Assembly: GCF_039534975.1 (NCBI RefSeq) | Contig: NZ_BAAAWH010000001.1 | Coordinates: 1-64,000, forward strand | Origin: Microbacterium terregens | GTDB lineage: Bacteria; Actinomycetota; Actinomycetes; Actinomycetales; Microbacteriaceae | Reading direction: 5' to 3' | DNA: 64,000 bases | Shown here: positions 45,863 to 53,915 of the stretch, in pieces | How positions within the stretch are numbered: the first letter of the stretch is position 1 | Layout: each line of letters opens with the position of its first letter | Program-made: the position numbers and the translations under genes | Notes under the pieces: model-generated | What the model was told of the DNA's origin: nothing | Seen by the model: only the letters and a program-made list of their open reading frames with translations | Databases searched by the model: none

Positions 45863-46047
45863 GGCTGTCCTCTCGTGCGAGCCTCGTGAGCCGGTGATCG
45901 GCTTGTGCGCTCCGCCCGCGCGGGCGGGGCTGCTCTCGCAATATCTACGCTAGGCGACGACGCCGGCACGGTGTGACCGCAGACGCATGTCGCAGAAGTG
46001 ATGAATCCCGGCGGGGCGGCGTGCCGTTCAGGGAATGTACCGGGGAC

Positions 46048-46065
46048 AGGGGCTTTCACGCCCCT
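46048..46065 (+). promoter_or_regulatory. Small hairpin before the DUF5684-like gene
   Basis: AGGGGC and GCCCCT pair over a six-base loop, ending 12 bases before the start codon at 46078. It could lie in the leader of that gene. The role is unknown. Confidence 0.35.
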
Positions 46066-46077
46066 AGGCTGAGCAAC

Positions 46078-46470
46078 ATGCATAACCTCAGCTCGATCAC
46101 GTCCCAGGCGGACGTCTCCTCGCTCTACACGACTTCGTCCATTTTCGGTCTCATCATCTATGTCATCACCGTCGTCGCCCTGTGGCGGGTCTTCACCAAG
46201 GCCGGCTACGCGGGATGGCTCGCCATCATCCCCATCGTGAACGTGTTCGTTCTCGTCAAGATCGCCGGGTTCTCGGCGTGGATGGGCCTGCTCTACATCA
46301 TCCCGATCGTCAACATCGTCTTCGCGATCATCGTCGCGCTGCGCGTCGGCAAGGGATTCGCCCAGGGCGCGGCGTTCTCCGTGTTCCTGCTGTGGCTGTT
46401 CGCGTTCGTCGGCTACCTGGTCCTCGGCTTCGGCTCGGCGCAGTACCAGAAGGCCCGCGTCGCCGCGTAG
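46078..46470 (+). CDS. DUF5684-like small membrane protein
   Basis: This 130-residue protein has four hydrophobic helices. The repeated pattern YAGWLAIIPIVNVFVLVKIAG and LLYIIPIVNIVFAIIVAL, followed by GKGFAQGAAF, resembles DUF5684 signal-peptidase-I-associated membrane proteins. Its function is unknown. The start MHNLSS at 46078 has GAGCAA upstream, which is weak. Confidence 0.72.
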   Translation: MHNLSSITSQADVSSLYTTSSIFGLIIYVITVVALWRVFTKAGYAGWLAIIPIVNVFVLVKIAGFSAWMGLLYIIPIVNIVFAIIVALRVGKGFAQGAAFSVFLLWLFAFVGYLVLGFGSAQYQKARVAA

Positions 46471-46482
46471 AGCACACGTTCC

Positions 46483-46523
46483 GGCCCACCCGATCCGCGC
46501 ATCCGCCGCGGTTCGGGTGGGCC
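46483..46523. terminator. Hairpin terminator between convergent genes
   Basis: GGCCCACCCGA (46483-46493) pairs perfectly with TCGGGTGGGCC (46513-46523), 19-base loop. It lies between the membrane protein (+) and transglutaminase (-) genes. Confidence 0.75.
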
Positions 46524-46551
46524 GTCGTCGTAGGGTCCTGCATGCGTCAGC

Positions 46552-47397
46552 TCACGCCTCGCGAGTGATGGTCACCTTCACGTGCAGCTGCGACTTGAAC
46601 GGACCGGCGTACACGCCCCGCAGCGGAGGAACGTCGTTGTAATCGCGGCCGCGGCCGACCAGCACGTGCCGATCGCCGATGTCGATGTTGTTCGTCGGGT
46701 CGAAGCCCTGCCATTCGCCCGCGAACCACTCCACCCACGCGTGCGACTCGCCCGTGACCGGAACCCCCACGTCCGCCTCGGGCCGCGGGTGGAAGTACCC
46801 CGAGACGTACCGGGCAGGGATGCCGACCTCGCGCAACGCGCCCAGCGTGATGTGGGCGATGTCCTGGCAGACGCCCTTTCGCTCCGCCCAGGCCTCGGCT
46901 GCCGTCGAATGCACGCCCGTGATGCCGTGCATGTACTCGACCGCGTTGCCTACCGCCATGGAGATCTCGTGCGCTGCGATACCCGGCCGCTCGTGCTGAG
47001 CGGCGATCGTCCGCGCGATCTCCGCGATCTCGGGATGCGGGCGTGTGCGGTCGGTCTGGCCGAGCTGCTCGACCGTCTCGATCGACCGCTGCACCTCGGT
47101 GCGCAGGCGGGGCCAGGTGATGTCGGCGTGCTCCATCGGTCGCGGGCGGACCTCGACGATCGACCGTGCGGAGATCGTCAGGGATGCGTGCGGTGAGAGC
47201 ACGTCGAAGGCGGCGACCCGCGTGCCGAAGTAGTCGACGTACTGGTTGACGGACGTCGACGGCTCGATGTCGAGCGAGGAACTCAGCACGAACTGGCTGT
47301 CGGTCGAGCTCGGCAGCATGCGTGCCTCGTTGTAGGAGGCGGACACCTCCCCGGGGTAGGAGAACCCCGTCTGATGCTCGATGCGGAGTCGTTTCAT
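46552..47397 (-). CDS. Transglutaminase-like family protein
   Basis: This 281-residue protein has an N-terminal beta-domain (MKRLRIEHQTGFSYPGEVSA) and a transglutaminase core with catalytic Cys in ERKGVCQDIAHI, His in GESHAWVEW and Asp in FDPTNN. It belongs to a conserved trio with the alpha-E protein and the ATP-grasp protein just upstream. Such trios are proposed to make or modify a peptide-like product. The substrate is unknown. Confidence 0.9.
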   Translation of the reverse strand: MKRLRIEHQTGFSYPGEVSASYNEARMLPSSTDSQFVLSSSLDIEPSTSVNQYVDYFGTRVAAFDVLSPHASLTISARSIVEVRPRPMEHADITWPRLRTEVQRSIETVEQLGQTDRTRPHPEIAEIARTIAAQHERPGIAAHEISMAVGNAVEYMHGITGVHSTAAEAWAERKGVCQDIAHITLGALREVGIPARYVSGYFHPRPEADVGVPVTGESHAWVEWFAGEWQGFDPTNNIDIGDRHVLVGRGRDYNDVPPLRGVYAGPFKSQLHVKVTITREA

Positions 47398-47434
47398 GGT
47401 CGCCGCCTCAGCGATCGGTGCGCGTGTCGAACCG

Positions 47435-48367
47435 TCACGAGACCTCTCCGATCCAGCTCGGCTCGGCCTGGGTCGGGAAGAAGCGCTGCTTGATGGCCTC
47501 GGATGCCTCGCGCGTGACTTTCTGCACGGCACGCATGTGCTGCGGCAGGTGGTCGAGGATCTCGCTGATCGGACGGTACTCCAGGTCGTTGCGGATCTGC
47601 CCGAGCGCCCGCAGCACGGTGTTGGAGTGACCGACGCGATCGGCCCGCGGGTCGATCGCGCTCATGCACTCCTCCGCACGCTGGATCGAGTAGATGATCG
47701 AGCGCGGGAACAGCCGGTCCAGCAGCAGGAACTCCGCCGCGTTGCGGGCGCTGGGCATCCCGCGGTACGTCCGCAGATACGCCTCGTACGCTCCGCACGA
47801 CCGCAGGATCGTCGTCCACGACGGGCCGGACGCCTCGGTCAGCGACCTCGTCGCGAGCAGTCGTGCCGTCATGTCGGCACGCTCGATGCTGCGTCCGAGC
47901 GTGAAGAACTGCCACGCCTCGTCCCGGCTGGTCGACGAGTCGACGGTGCCCACGGCGAGCGCGGCCCGCTCACGGACCCATTTGAAGAACTCGTGGGCCT
48001 TATCGGCTTGCAGGCGCCGCGGCATCCGGGAATTGGTGGTGTTGAGCGTCTCCCACAGTTCGGTCGAGACGATCTCCCGCGCGCGGCGGGCGTTCTCGCG
48101 CGACGCCTGCAGGGCGTACGAGATGGATGCCGGATTCATCTGATCGACGGCGAGCTTGGCCAGCACGTCCTGGCGGCGCACGATCTCGTCGGGGCCGGGC
48201 GGGATCGCGCCCATGACCAGCAGAAGCGACCGGCACGCGGTGTCCTCGTCGATCCATGGATCCTCGAGGAGGAGCTGCAGGTGCACGTCGAGGATGCGCG
48301 CCGTCCCGTCACTGCGCTCGATGTACCGGCCGATCCAGAACAGGCTCTCGGCGATGCGACTCAGCAT
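47435..48367 (-). CDS. Alpha-E (DUF403) domain protein
   Basis: This 310-residue, mostly helical protein begins MLSRIAESLFWIGRYIERSD and has RSIERADMTARLL in the middle, the hallmark of the alpha-E family. It normally follows the circularly permuted ATP-grasp gene directly. Here the two are separated by three 80-bp repeats, each of which copies the first bases of this gene. A GGGGGAGAG site precedes the ATG. Its biochemical role is unproven. Confidence 0.9.
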   Translation of the reverse strand: MLSRIAESLFWIGRYIERSDGTARILDVHLQLLLEDPWIDEDTACRSLLLVMGAIPPGPDEIVRRQDVLAKLAVDQMNPASISYALQASRENARRAREIVSTELWETLNTTNSRMPRRLQADKAHEFFKWVRERAALAVGTVDSSTSRDEAWQFFTLGRSIERADMTARLLATRSLTEASGPSWTTILRSCGAYEAYLRTYRGMPSARNAAEFLLLDRLFPRSIIYSIQRAEECMSAIDPRADRVGHSNTVLRALGQIRNDLEYRPISEILDHLPQHMRAVQKVTREASEAIKQRFFPTQAEPSWIGEVS

Positions 48368-48390
48368 TCCCGACCACTCTCCCCCGCGCC

Positions 48391-48606
48391 GGTTGTCGAG
48401 TAGCGCGCGCAGCGCGCGTATCGAGACACGGCGATGCGACTCAGCAAGTCCTCAAACCCTTCTCACCGACGGTTGTCGAGTAGCGCGCGCAGCGCGCGTA
48501 TCGAGACACGGCGATGCGACTCAGCATTCCCGACCACTCTCCCCCGCCCCGGTTGTCGAGTAGCGCGCGCAGCGCGCGTATCGAGACACGGCGATGCGAC
48601 TCAGCA
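48391..48606. repeat. Three 80-bp REP-containing tandem repeats
   Basis: Copies at 48391-48446, 48471-48526 and 48551-48606 are exactly 80 bases apart. Each has the palindrome TGTCGAGTAGCGCGCGC...GCGCGCGTATCGAGACA followed by GGCGATGCGACTCAGCA, which is the complement of the first bases of the alpha-E gene. The 24-base spacers alternate between two sequences: one resembles the leader of the alpha-E gene, the other the end of the ATP-grasp gene. Confidence 0.95.
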
Positions 48607-50304
48607 CGTCCGGGAACCCTTCTCATCGGGACCTGTCACGGTATCCCGCGTCTGCTGCTGCTGCTCCTGCTGCTCGACGCGCGTCCGTGGACGATCCTGC
48701 GGAGAATGGGTGGGCGGCGGCTGTCCGTCGTAGATGATCGGGATCGCCGCGGTGATGGTCGCCGCCTGATCCGCCACGAGACCGGCCAGTCCGCTTCCCT
48801 GCCCGTATTCGACGTGCGACGGCGCGGAACCGCCGACGATCCACGTGTCCTTCGACCCGCCTCCCTGGCTGGAGTTGACCACGAGCTGTCCCTCCGGCAG
48901 GGCGACGCGAGTCAATCCGCCCGGAAGCACCCAGATGTCCTCGCCGTCGTTCACGGCGAACGGGCGCAGGTCGGCGTGCCGCGGGCGCATCCCGTCCTCG
49001 ACGAGCGTCGGGATCGTCGAGAGCATGACCACCGGCTGTGCGATCCAGCCGCGCGGGTCTGCCCGCAGCCGCTCGCGCAGCCTGTCCAGCTCGGCCGGCG
49101 ATGCATCCGGACCCACCACCAGCCCCTTGCCTCCGGAGCCGTCGACGGGCTTGACGACGAGCTCGTCGAGCCGGTCCAGCACCTCCTCGAGCGCACCCGG
49201 GTCCTCGAGCCGCCACGTGTCGACGTTCTTGAGAATGGGCTCCTCGGCGAGGTAGTACCGGATCAGCTCCGGCACGTAGGTGTAGAGCAGCTTGTCGTCG
49301 GCGACGCCGTTGCCCACCGCGTTGGCGATGGTGACGTTGCCCAGCCGTGCGGCGAGCATGAGTCCCGGTGCGCCCAGCATCGAGTCGGCACGGAACTGCA
49401 GCGGGTCCAGGTAGTCGTCGTCGACGCGGCGGTAGATCACGTCGACCCGCTGGGGTCCCCGCGTGGTGCGCATGAAGACCTTTCCGCCCACGCAGATCAG
49501 GTCGCGCCCTTCGACCAGCTCGACGCCCATCAGTCGCGCGAGCAGCGTGTGCTCGAAGTACGCGGAGTTGTAGACCCCGGGAGTGAGCACCACGACGTTC
49601 GGGTCCTCGATGCCGGCCGGTGCGGAGGCGCGCAGCGCAGCCAGGAGCTTGTTCGGGTAATCGCCCACGGGCCGCACGCGCATCGAGACGAACAGTTCGG
49701 GCAGCGTCTGGGCCATGACGCGGCGGTTGGAGATGACGTAGCTGACGCCGGAGGGCACGCGCACGTTGTCCTCGAGCACGCGCATCTCGCCGTGCTCGTC
49801 GCGGATCAGGTCGATGCCCGACACCTGGATGCGCACGCCGTTGGCCGAGCGGATCCCGGCGGCCTGACGATAGAAGTATTGAGACGAGGCGATCAGACCG
49901 GCGGGCAGTACGCCATCGCGTACGCAGTGCTGGCGACCGTACGCGTCATCGAGGAAGGCCTCGAGCGCACGCACACGCTGCTTGACGCCGGACTCGACCC
50001 GCGACCACTCGTCGAAGGCGATGACGCGGGGAACAGCATCCAACGGGAATGGCCGTTCCTCGCCGGCGAAATCGAACGTGACCCCCTGCGCGAGGTACGA
50101 ACTGGCGAGCGATTCGGTCCGCCCGCGCAGCTCCTCCTGGGTCATCTGGGCGAGGGCCTGGTACAGCTCCCGGTAGGCCTCGCGCGACTCCGCGGCCTCG
50201 CCCGGCTGCGAGGGGCCGGCGAACATCTCATCGAAGGCCGGGATGCCGGTGGCTGTCTTTCGGGGTGCCAATGTGGACCCGTAGCCGTCGAAGAGATCGC
50301 CCAT
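48601..50304 (-). CDS. Circularly permuted ATP-grasp (DUF404/DUF407) protein
   Basis: This 567-residue protein has the DUF404/407 layout: TESLASSYLAQGVTFDFAGE, LPAGLIASSQYFYRQAAG, MRVLEDNVRVPSGVSYV, the VVVLTPGVYNSAYFEHTLLA region and VVKPVDGSGGKGLVVGPDAS for ATP binding. The tail is Gln-rich. Such enzymes likely form amide bonds. With the alpha-E and transglutaminase genes it makes a conserved operon. Its stop lies within the last REP repeat, which suggests the 3' end was the source of the duplication. Confidence 0.9.
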   Translation of the reverse strand: MGDLFDGYGSTLAPRKTATGIPAFDEMFAGPSQPGEAAESREAYRELYQALAQMTQEELRGRTESLASSYLAQGVTFDFAGEERPFPLDAVPRVIAFDEWSRVESGVKQRVRALEAFLDDAYGRQHCVRDGVLPAGLIASSQYFYRQAAGIRSANGVRIQVSGIDLIRDEHGEMRVLEDNVRVPSGVSYVISNRRVMAQTLPELFVSMRVRPVGDYPNKLLAALRASAPAGIEDPNVVVLTPGVYNSAYFEHTLLARLMGVELVEGRDLICVGGKVFMRTTRGPQRVDVIYRRVDDDYLDPLQFRADSMLGAPGLMLAARLGNVTIANAVGNGVADDKLLYTYVPELIRYYLAEEPILKNVDTWRLEDPGALEEVLDRLDELVVKPVDGSGGKGLVVGPDASPAELDRLRERLRADPRGWIAQPVVMLSTIPTLVEDGMRPRHADLRPFAVNDGEDIWVLPGGLTRVALPEGQLVVNSSQGGGSKDTWIVGGSAPSHVEYGQGSGLAGLVADQAATITAAIPIIYDGQPPPTHSPQDRPRTRVEQQEQQQQTRDTVTGPDEKGSRTC

Positions 50305-50409
50305 GCGACGACTCTAGTCCGGGCTGTGTTGCCCGCATGTTTCGGCATTCCGCGGCGCTGGAGCCGAGCTGGACCCCCGCCCGGTTCGGTCCGAGCGTAG
50401 GCTTCAGCC

Positions 50410-51996
50410 GTGGCGGGCGGGGCGAGAGGTCGGCGGTTCGCGGCGGCGGCGGCCGGCGTCGCTGCGGCTGTGCTCGGCGTCGGGCTGGGTGAGCTGGCGG
50501 CGACCCTCATGTGGCCCGATGCGAGCCCGGTGGCCGTGATCGGCTCGGCACTGATCGATGCCGCGCCGTCCTGGGCGAAGGACACCGCGATCACGCTGTT
50601 CGGGACGAACGACAAGCTGGCGCTGATCATCGGCATCGGGATCGTGCTGGTGGGACTGGCAGTGATCGCGGGACTGGTGGAACTGCGCTGGCCCCCGTTC
50701 GGAGTCGCCGCGATGATCCTGTTCGGCGGCGTCGGCGCAGTCGCCGCCGTCACCCGCGTCAACGCCGGTGCACTGGATTGGGTGCCGTCGGTGGTCGCGG
50801 GCGCGGGGGCCGCCCTGGCCCTGGCCCTGTTGATCGCCCGAGTGCCCGGGCGGCTGAAGGTCGCGCCGATACCGATGACGGAGCGTGCCACCGAGCCCGA
50901 ACCCGACCCTGCCGAGCAGCCCACCGCTCTTCAGCGACGCACGTTCCTGCTGTGGACGGTGGGCACCATGGCCGTGGGCGTGCTGGCCGCGGTGGGCTCT
51001 TCGCTGGCGCGGGCCGGCGTCCACGCGGTGACCGCTGTGCGAGACGCGCTGAAGCTGCCGGCACCCGCTGTCCCGGCACCGCCGGTGCCGGCGGCGGCCG
51101 AGCTGGACATCCCCGGGCTGGCGCCGGTGGTGACCCCCAACGCGCAGTTCTACCGCATCGACACGGCGCTCCTCGTCCCGCAGGTCGATCCCGCCGGCTG
51201 GACCCTGCGCATCCACGGGATGGTCACCACCGAGGTGACGATCACATGGGAGGAGCTGCTGGCCCTGCCGCTGCAGGAGAGTTACACCACCCTCTCGTGC
51301 GTGTCGAACGAGGTGGGCGGCGACCTGATCGGCAACGCGCTCTGGCTCGGGTACCCGATCCGCGATCTCCTCGCGCGAGCCGCGCCGACCGCCGAGGCCG
51401 ACATGGTGCTGTCGCACTCGATCGACGGCTTCACCGCGAGTTCACCGCTGGAGGCGCTCACCGACGCGCGCAACGCGATCCTGGCGGTGGCGATGAACGG
51501 CGAGCCGCTGCCACCCGAGCACGGCTTCCCGGTGCGCATGGTCGTCCCGGGCCTGTACGGCTACGTGTCGGCGACGAAGTGGGTCACCGAGCTCGAGGTC
51601 ACGCGGTTCGACCTGGGGACCGCCTACTGGACGACGCGCGGATGGTCCGCGCGCGGGCCGATCAAGCTGCAGTCGCGGATCGACGTGCCGCGCAAGGCGC
51701 AGGGACTCAAAGCGGGCGAGACAGTCATCGCCGGAGTCGCGTGGCAGCCCACGGTCGGGATCGCCGCGGTCGAGGTGCAGATCGACGACGAGCCGTGGCT
51801 GCCGGCGACACTGGCGACCGCCATCTCCGACGACACCTGGGTGCAGTGGATGCTGCCGTGGACGGCTACCGCCGGCGATCACGTGATCCGCAGCCGTGCG
51901 ACCAGCAAGACGGGCGAGGTCCAGACCGAGAAGCGCACGCGGACGGATCCCGATGGGGCCAGTGGCTGGCCCGAACGCTTCGTCGAGGTCTTCTGA
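50410..51996 (+). CDS. Membrane-anchored sulfite-oxidase-like molybdopterin oxidoreductase
   Basis: This 528-residue protein has about five N-terminal membrane helices (to residue 200), then an oxidoreductase molybdopterin domain with Cys in TTLSCVSNEVGGDLIG, the probable Mo ligand, and a C-terminal dimerisation domain (VIAGVAWQPTVGIAAVEVQI). The catalytic domain faces outside. It resembles YedY/sulfite-oxidase relatives; the electron donor is unknown. The start is GTG (50410). Confidence 0.9.
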   Translation: MAGGARGRRFAAAAAGVAAAVLGVGLGELAATLMWPDASPVAVIGSALIDAAPSWAKDTAITLFGTNDKLALIIGIGIVLVGLAVIAGLVELRWPPFGVAAMILFGGVGAVAAVTRVNAGALDWVPSVVAGAGAALALALLIARVPGRLKVAPIPMTERATEPEPDPAEQPTALQRRTFLLWTVGTMAVGVLAAVGSSLARAGVHAVTAVRDALKLPAPAVPAPPVPAAAELDIPGLAPVVTPNAQFYRIDTALLVPQVDPAGWTLRIHGMVTTEVTITWEELLALPLQESYTTLSCVSNEVGGDLIGNALWLGYPIRDLLARAAPTAEADMVLSHSIDGFTASSPLEALTDARNAILAVAMNGEPLPPEHGFPVRMVVPGLYGYVSATKWVTELEVTRFDLGTAYWTTRGWSARGPIKLQSRIDVPRKAQGLKAGETVIAGVAWQPTVGIAAVEVQIDDEPWLPATLATAISDDTWVQWMLPWTATAGDHVIRSRATSKTGEVQTEKRTRTDPDGASGWPERFVEVF

Positions 51997-52008
51997 GCCA
52001 CATCGCAC

Positions 52009-52035
52009 GTACGCATAGCGGTCTTTCGTACGCAT
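52009..52035 (+). promoter_or_regulatory. Paired GTACGCAT boxes upstream of the ThDP enzyme gene
   Basis: GTACGCAT occurs at 52009-52016 and again at 52028-52035. Related boxes recur in inverted form at 53816-53849. They may be regulator sites controlling the plus-strand catabolic genes. Confidence 0.45.
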
Positions 52036-52123
52036 GGTGTTTGACGTCGGGGACGCGGGCAGCGATGCTGGGACGGCGGGCCCCCCGGTCGCCGACCGGG
52101 AGCGCCACGGCGACGGAGGCGGC

Positions 52124-53809
52124 ATGAGCGAGCGGATCACGGTGGCTGAGGCCATCGGCAGGACCATTGCAGTTCTCGGCGGGGCGCACATCTTCGGCGT
52201 CGTCGGCAGTGGCAACTTCCATGTCACCAACGCGATGATCGACGCCGGCATGCCGTTCACCGCGACGCGGCACGAGATGGGCGCGGCGACGATGGCCGAT
52301 GCGTTCAGCCGGACCTCCGGACGCCTCAGCGTGCTGTCCGTCCACCAGGGCTGCGGCCTCACGAACGCCCTGACCGGCATCGCCGAGGCGGCCAAGTGCC
52401 ACACCCCGCTGCTGGTCGTCACCGGCGACACTGCCGCCGGCGATGTCACCTCGAACTTCTACATCGATCAGGACGCGGCCGTCGCCTCCGTCGGTGCCAC
52501 TCCGGCGCGGATCCGCACGGCGTTGTCGGCGGTCTCGGACACGGCCGCCGCCATCCGCGCTGCGGTGTCCGGCCGCGAGACCGTCGTGCTGTCCCTGCCG
52601 GTCGACCTGCAAGAGGAGTACGTCGACTTCGATGAGGCCGCGGTCATGCTCTTTCCCGCTCCCCCGGTGCCAGACCCGTCGCCCGAGGAGTTCGGGCAGC
52701 TCGTCGGCCTGCTCGCCGCGGCGGAGCGACCGGTCATCGTCGGCGGGCGTGGCGCGTGGGGCGCCAAGGATGAGCTGCGACGACTGGCCACGGCATCCGG
52801 CGCCCTGCTGGTGACCTCCGCGGCTGGGCGCGGACTGTTCGTCGAGGACGAGTGGGCGCTCGACATCATGGGTGGATTCGCCACCGAGGGTGCCGCGGAG
52901 CTGATCTCGGCGGCCGATGTCCTCGTCGTGTTCGGCGCCGCGCTCAACAAGTGGACGACCCGCAGCGGGGAGCTGCTGCAGACGGCCACGACCGTGCAGA
53001 TCGATGACCGCCCGGCCGCGATCGGGCTGCACTGCGCGGTCGACATCGGCATCGTGGGGGATGCCGCATCCGTCGCGGCCGCGGCCGCCGACGCCGTGAC
53101 GGCGCGGGTGCCCGACAAGGTGGGCTACCGGATTCCTGACACAGCGGACCGCGTTCGCCGTTTCCGGTACTGGAAGGACCAGCCGTTCGAACCGAGACCG
53201 GCCCCCGGCCGGGTCGACCCTCAGGAGCTCACGAACGCGCTGGATGCGATGCTGCCGATCGAGCGGGTCGTGGTGCCCGACGGCGGCAACGTCAACTGCT
53301 ACCCGGGGGCGCACCTGCGGGTTCCGGACGAGCGCGGGTACTGCATCCCGCTGTCGTTCCAGGCCATCGGCATGGGCCTGGCCGCCGGAATCGGCGCGGG
53401 CGTCGCGCAGCCGGATCGCCTGCCGGTGGTCGGCACGGGCGACGGCGCGTTCCTGATGTCGCTGGTCGAGCTCGACACGGCGGTCCGGCTCGGTCTGGGC
53501 ATGGTCGTCATCGTCTACAACGACGACGCGTACGGAGCCGAGGTCAACCTCTTCGAGCCGTACACCGACAAGCTCGACCTCGTGCGCTTCCCCGAGACGG
53601 ACATCGCCGCGATCGCCCGCGGCTACGGCTGCGACGGGATCACCGTGCGCAGCATCGCCGACCTCGACGCGGTCCAGGACTGGATCACCGGTCCCCGCGG
53701 CCGTCCCCTCGTGATCGATGCGAAGATCGCCAAATTCCCCTCCTGGCTCATGGCGCGCCGGCATCGCCAACCCACCGACGCGGGCCAGCCGGTGCGCATC
53801 TCACACTGA
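52124..53809 (+). CDS. Thiamine diphosphate-dependent enzyme (acetolactate synthase/decarboxylase-like)
   Basis: This 561-residue ThDP enzyme has the PYR domain with the conserved Glu in TATRHEMGAATMADAFSR, a central domain, and the PP domain with the Mg/ThDP motif GTGDGAFLMS ... YNDDAYG near residues 443-477. It could carboligate or decarboxylate a 2-oxo acid. The start at 52124 follows GGAGG; an upstream in-frame ATG would add a low-complexity leader. It precedes an IlvD-type dehydratase. The specific substrate is not evident. Confidence 0.88.
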   Translation: MSERITVAEAIGRTIAVLGGAHIFGVVGSGNFHVTNAMIDAGMPFTATRHEMGAATMADAFSRTSGRLSVLSVHQGCGLTNALTGIAEAAKCHTPLLVVTGDTAAGDVTSNFYIDQDAAVASVGATPARIRTALSAVSDTAAAIRAAVSGRETVVLSLPVDLQEEYVDFDEAAVMLFPAPPVPDPSPEEFGQLVGLLAAAERPVIVGGRGAWGAKDELRRLATASGALLVTSAAGRGLFVEDEWALDIMGGFATEGAAELISAADVLVVFGAALNKWTTRSGELLQTATTVQIDDRPAAIGLHCAVDIGIVGDAASVAAAAADAVTARVPDKVGYRIPDTADRVRRFRYWKDQPFEPRPAPGRVDPQELTNALDAMLPIERVVVPDGGNVNCYPGAHLRVPDERGYCIPLSFQAIGMGLAAGIGAGVAQPDRLPVVGTGDGAFLMSLVELDTAVRLGLGMVVIVYNDDAYGAEVNLFEPYTDKLDLVRFPETDIAAIARGYGCDGITVRSIADLDAVQDWITGPRGRPLVIDAKIAKFPSWLMARRHRQPTDAGQPVRISH

Positions 53810-53815
53810 CCACCA

Positions 53816-53849
53816 GTACGCATTGCGACACACGGACCGCATTGCGTAC
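53816..53849. promoter_or_regulatory. Inverted GTACGCATTGCG boxes upstream of the dehydratase gene
   Basis: GTACGCATTGCG (53816-53827) and CGCATTGCGTAC (53838-53849) form a near-perfect inverted repeat (one mismatch) with a 10-base spacer, ending 66 bases before the dehydratase start. It shares the GTACGCAT core with the boxes at 52009-52035. It is a plausible operator for the nearby IclR regulator. Confidence 0.5.
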
Positions 53850-53915
53850 ACTTGATCCCGTCGGCCGCACGACCATTTCCCTTTCGCGCCGGCACCGCAT
53901 GAGACGAGGACGACC

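Noticed and set aside
51866..53770. 634-codon minus-strand frame opposite the ThDP enzyme
   Set aside because: Antisense shadow. The plus-strand frame has complete ThDP enzyme motifs and a good ribosome-binding site.
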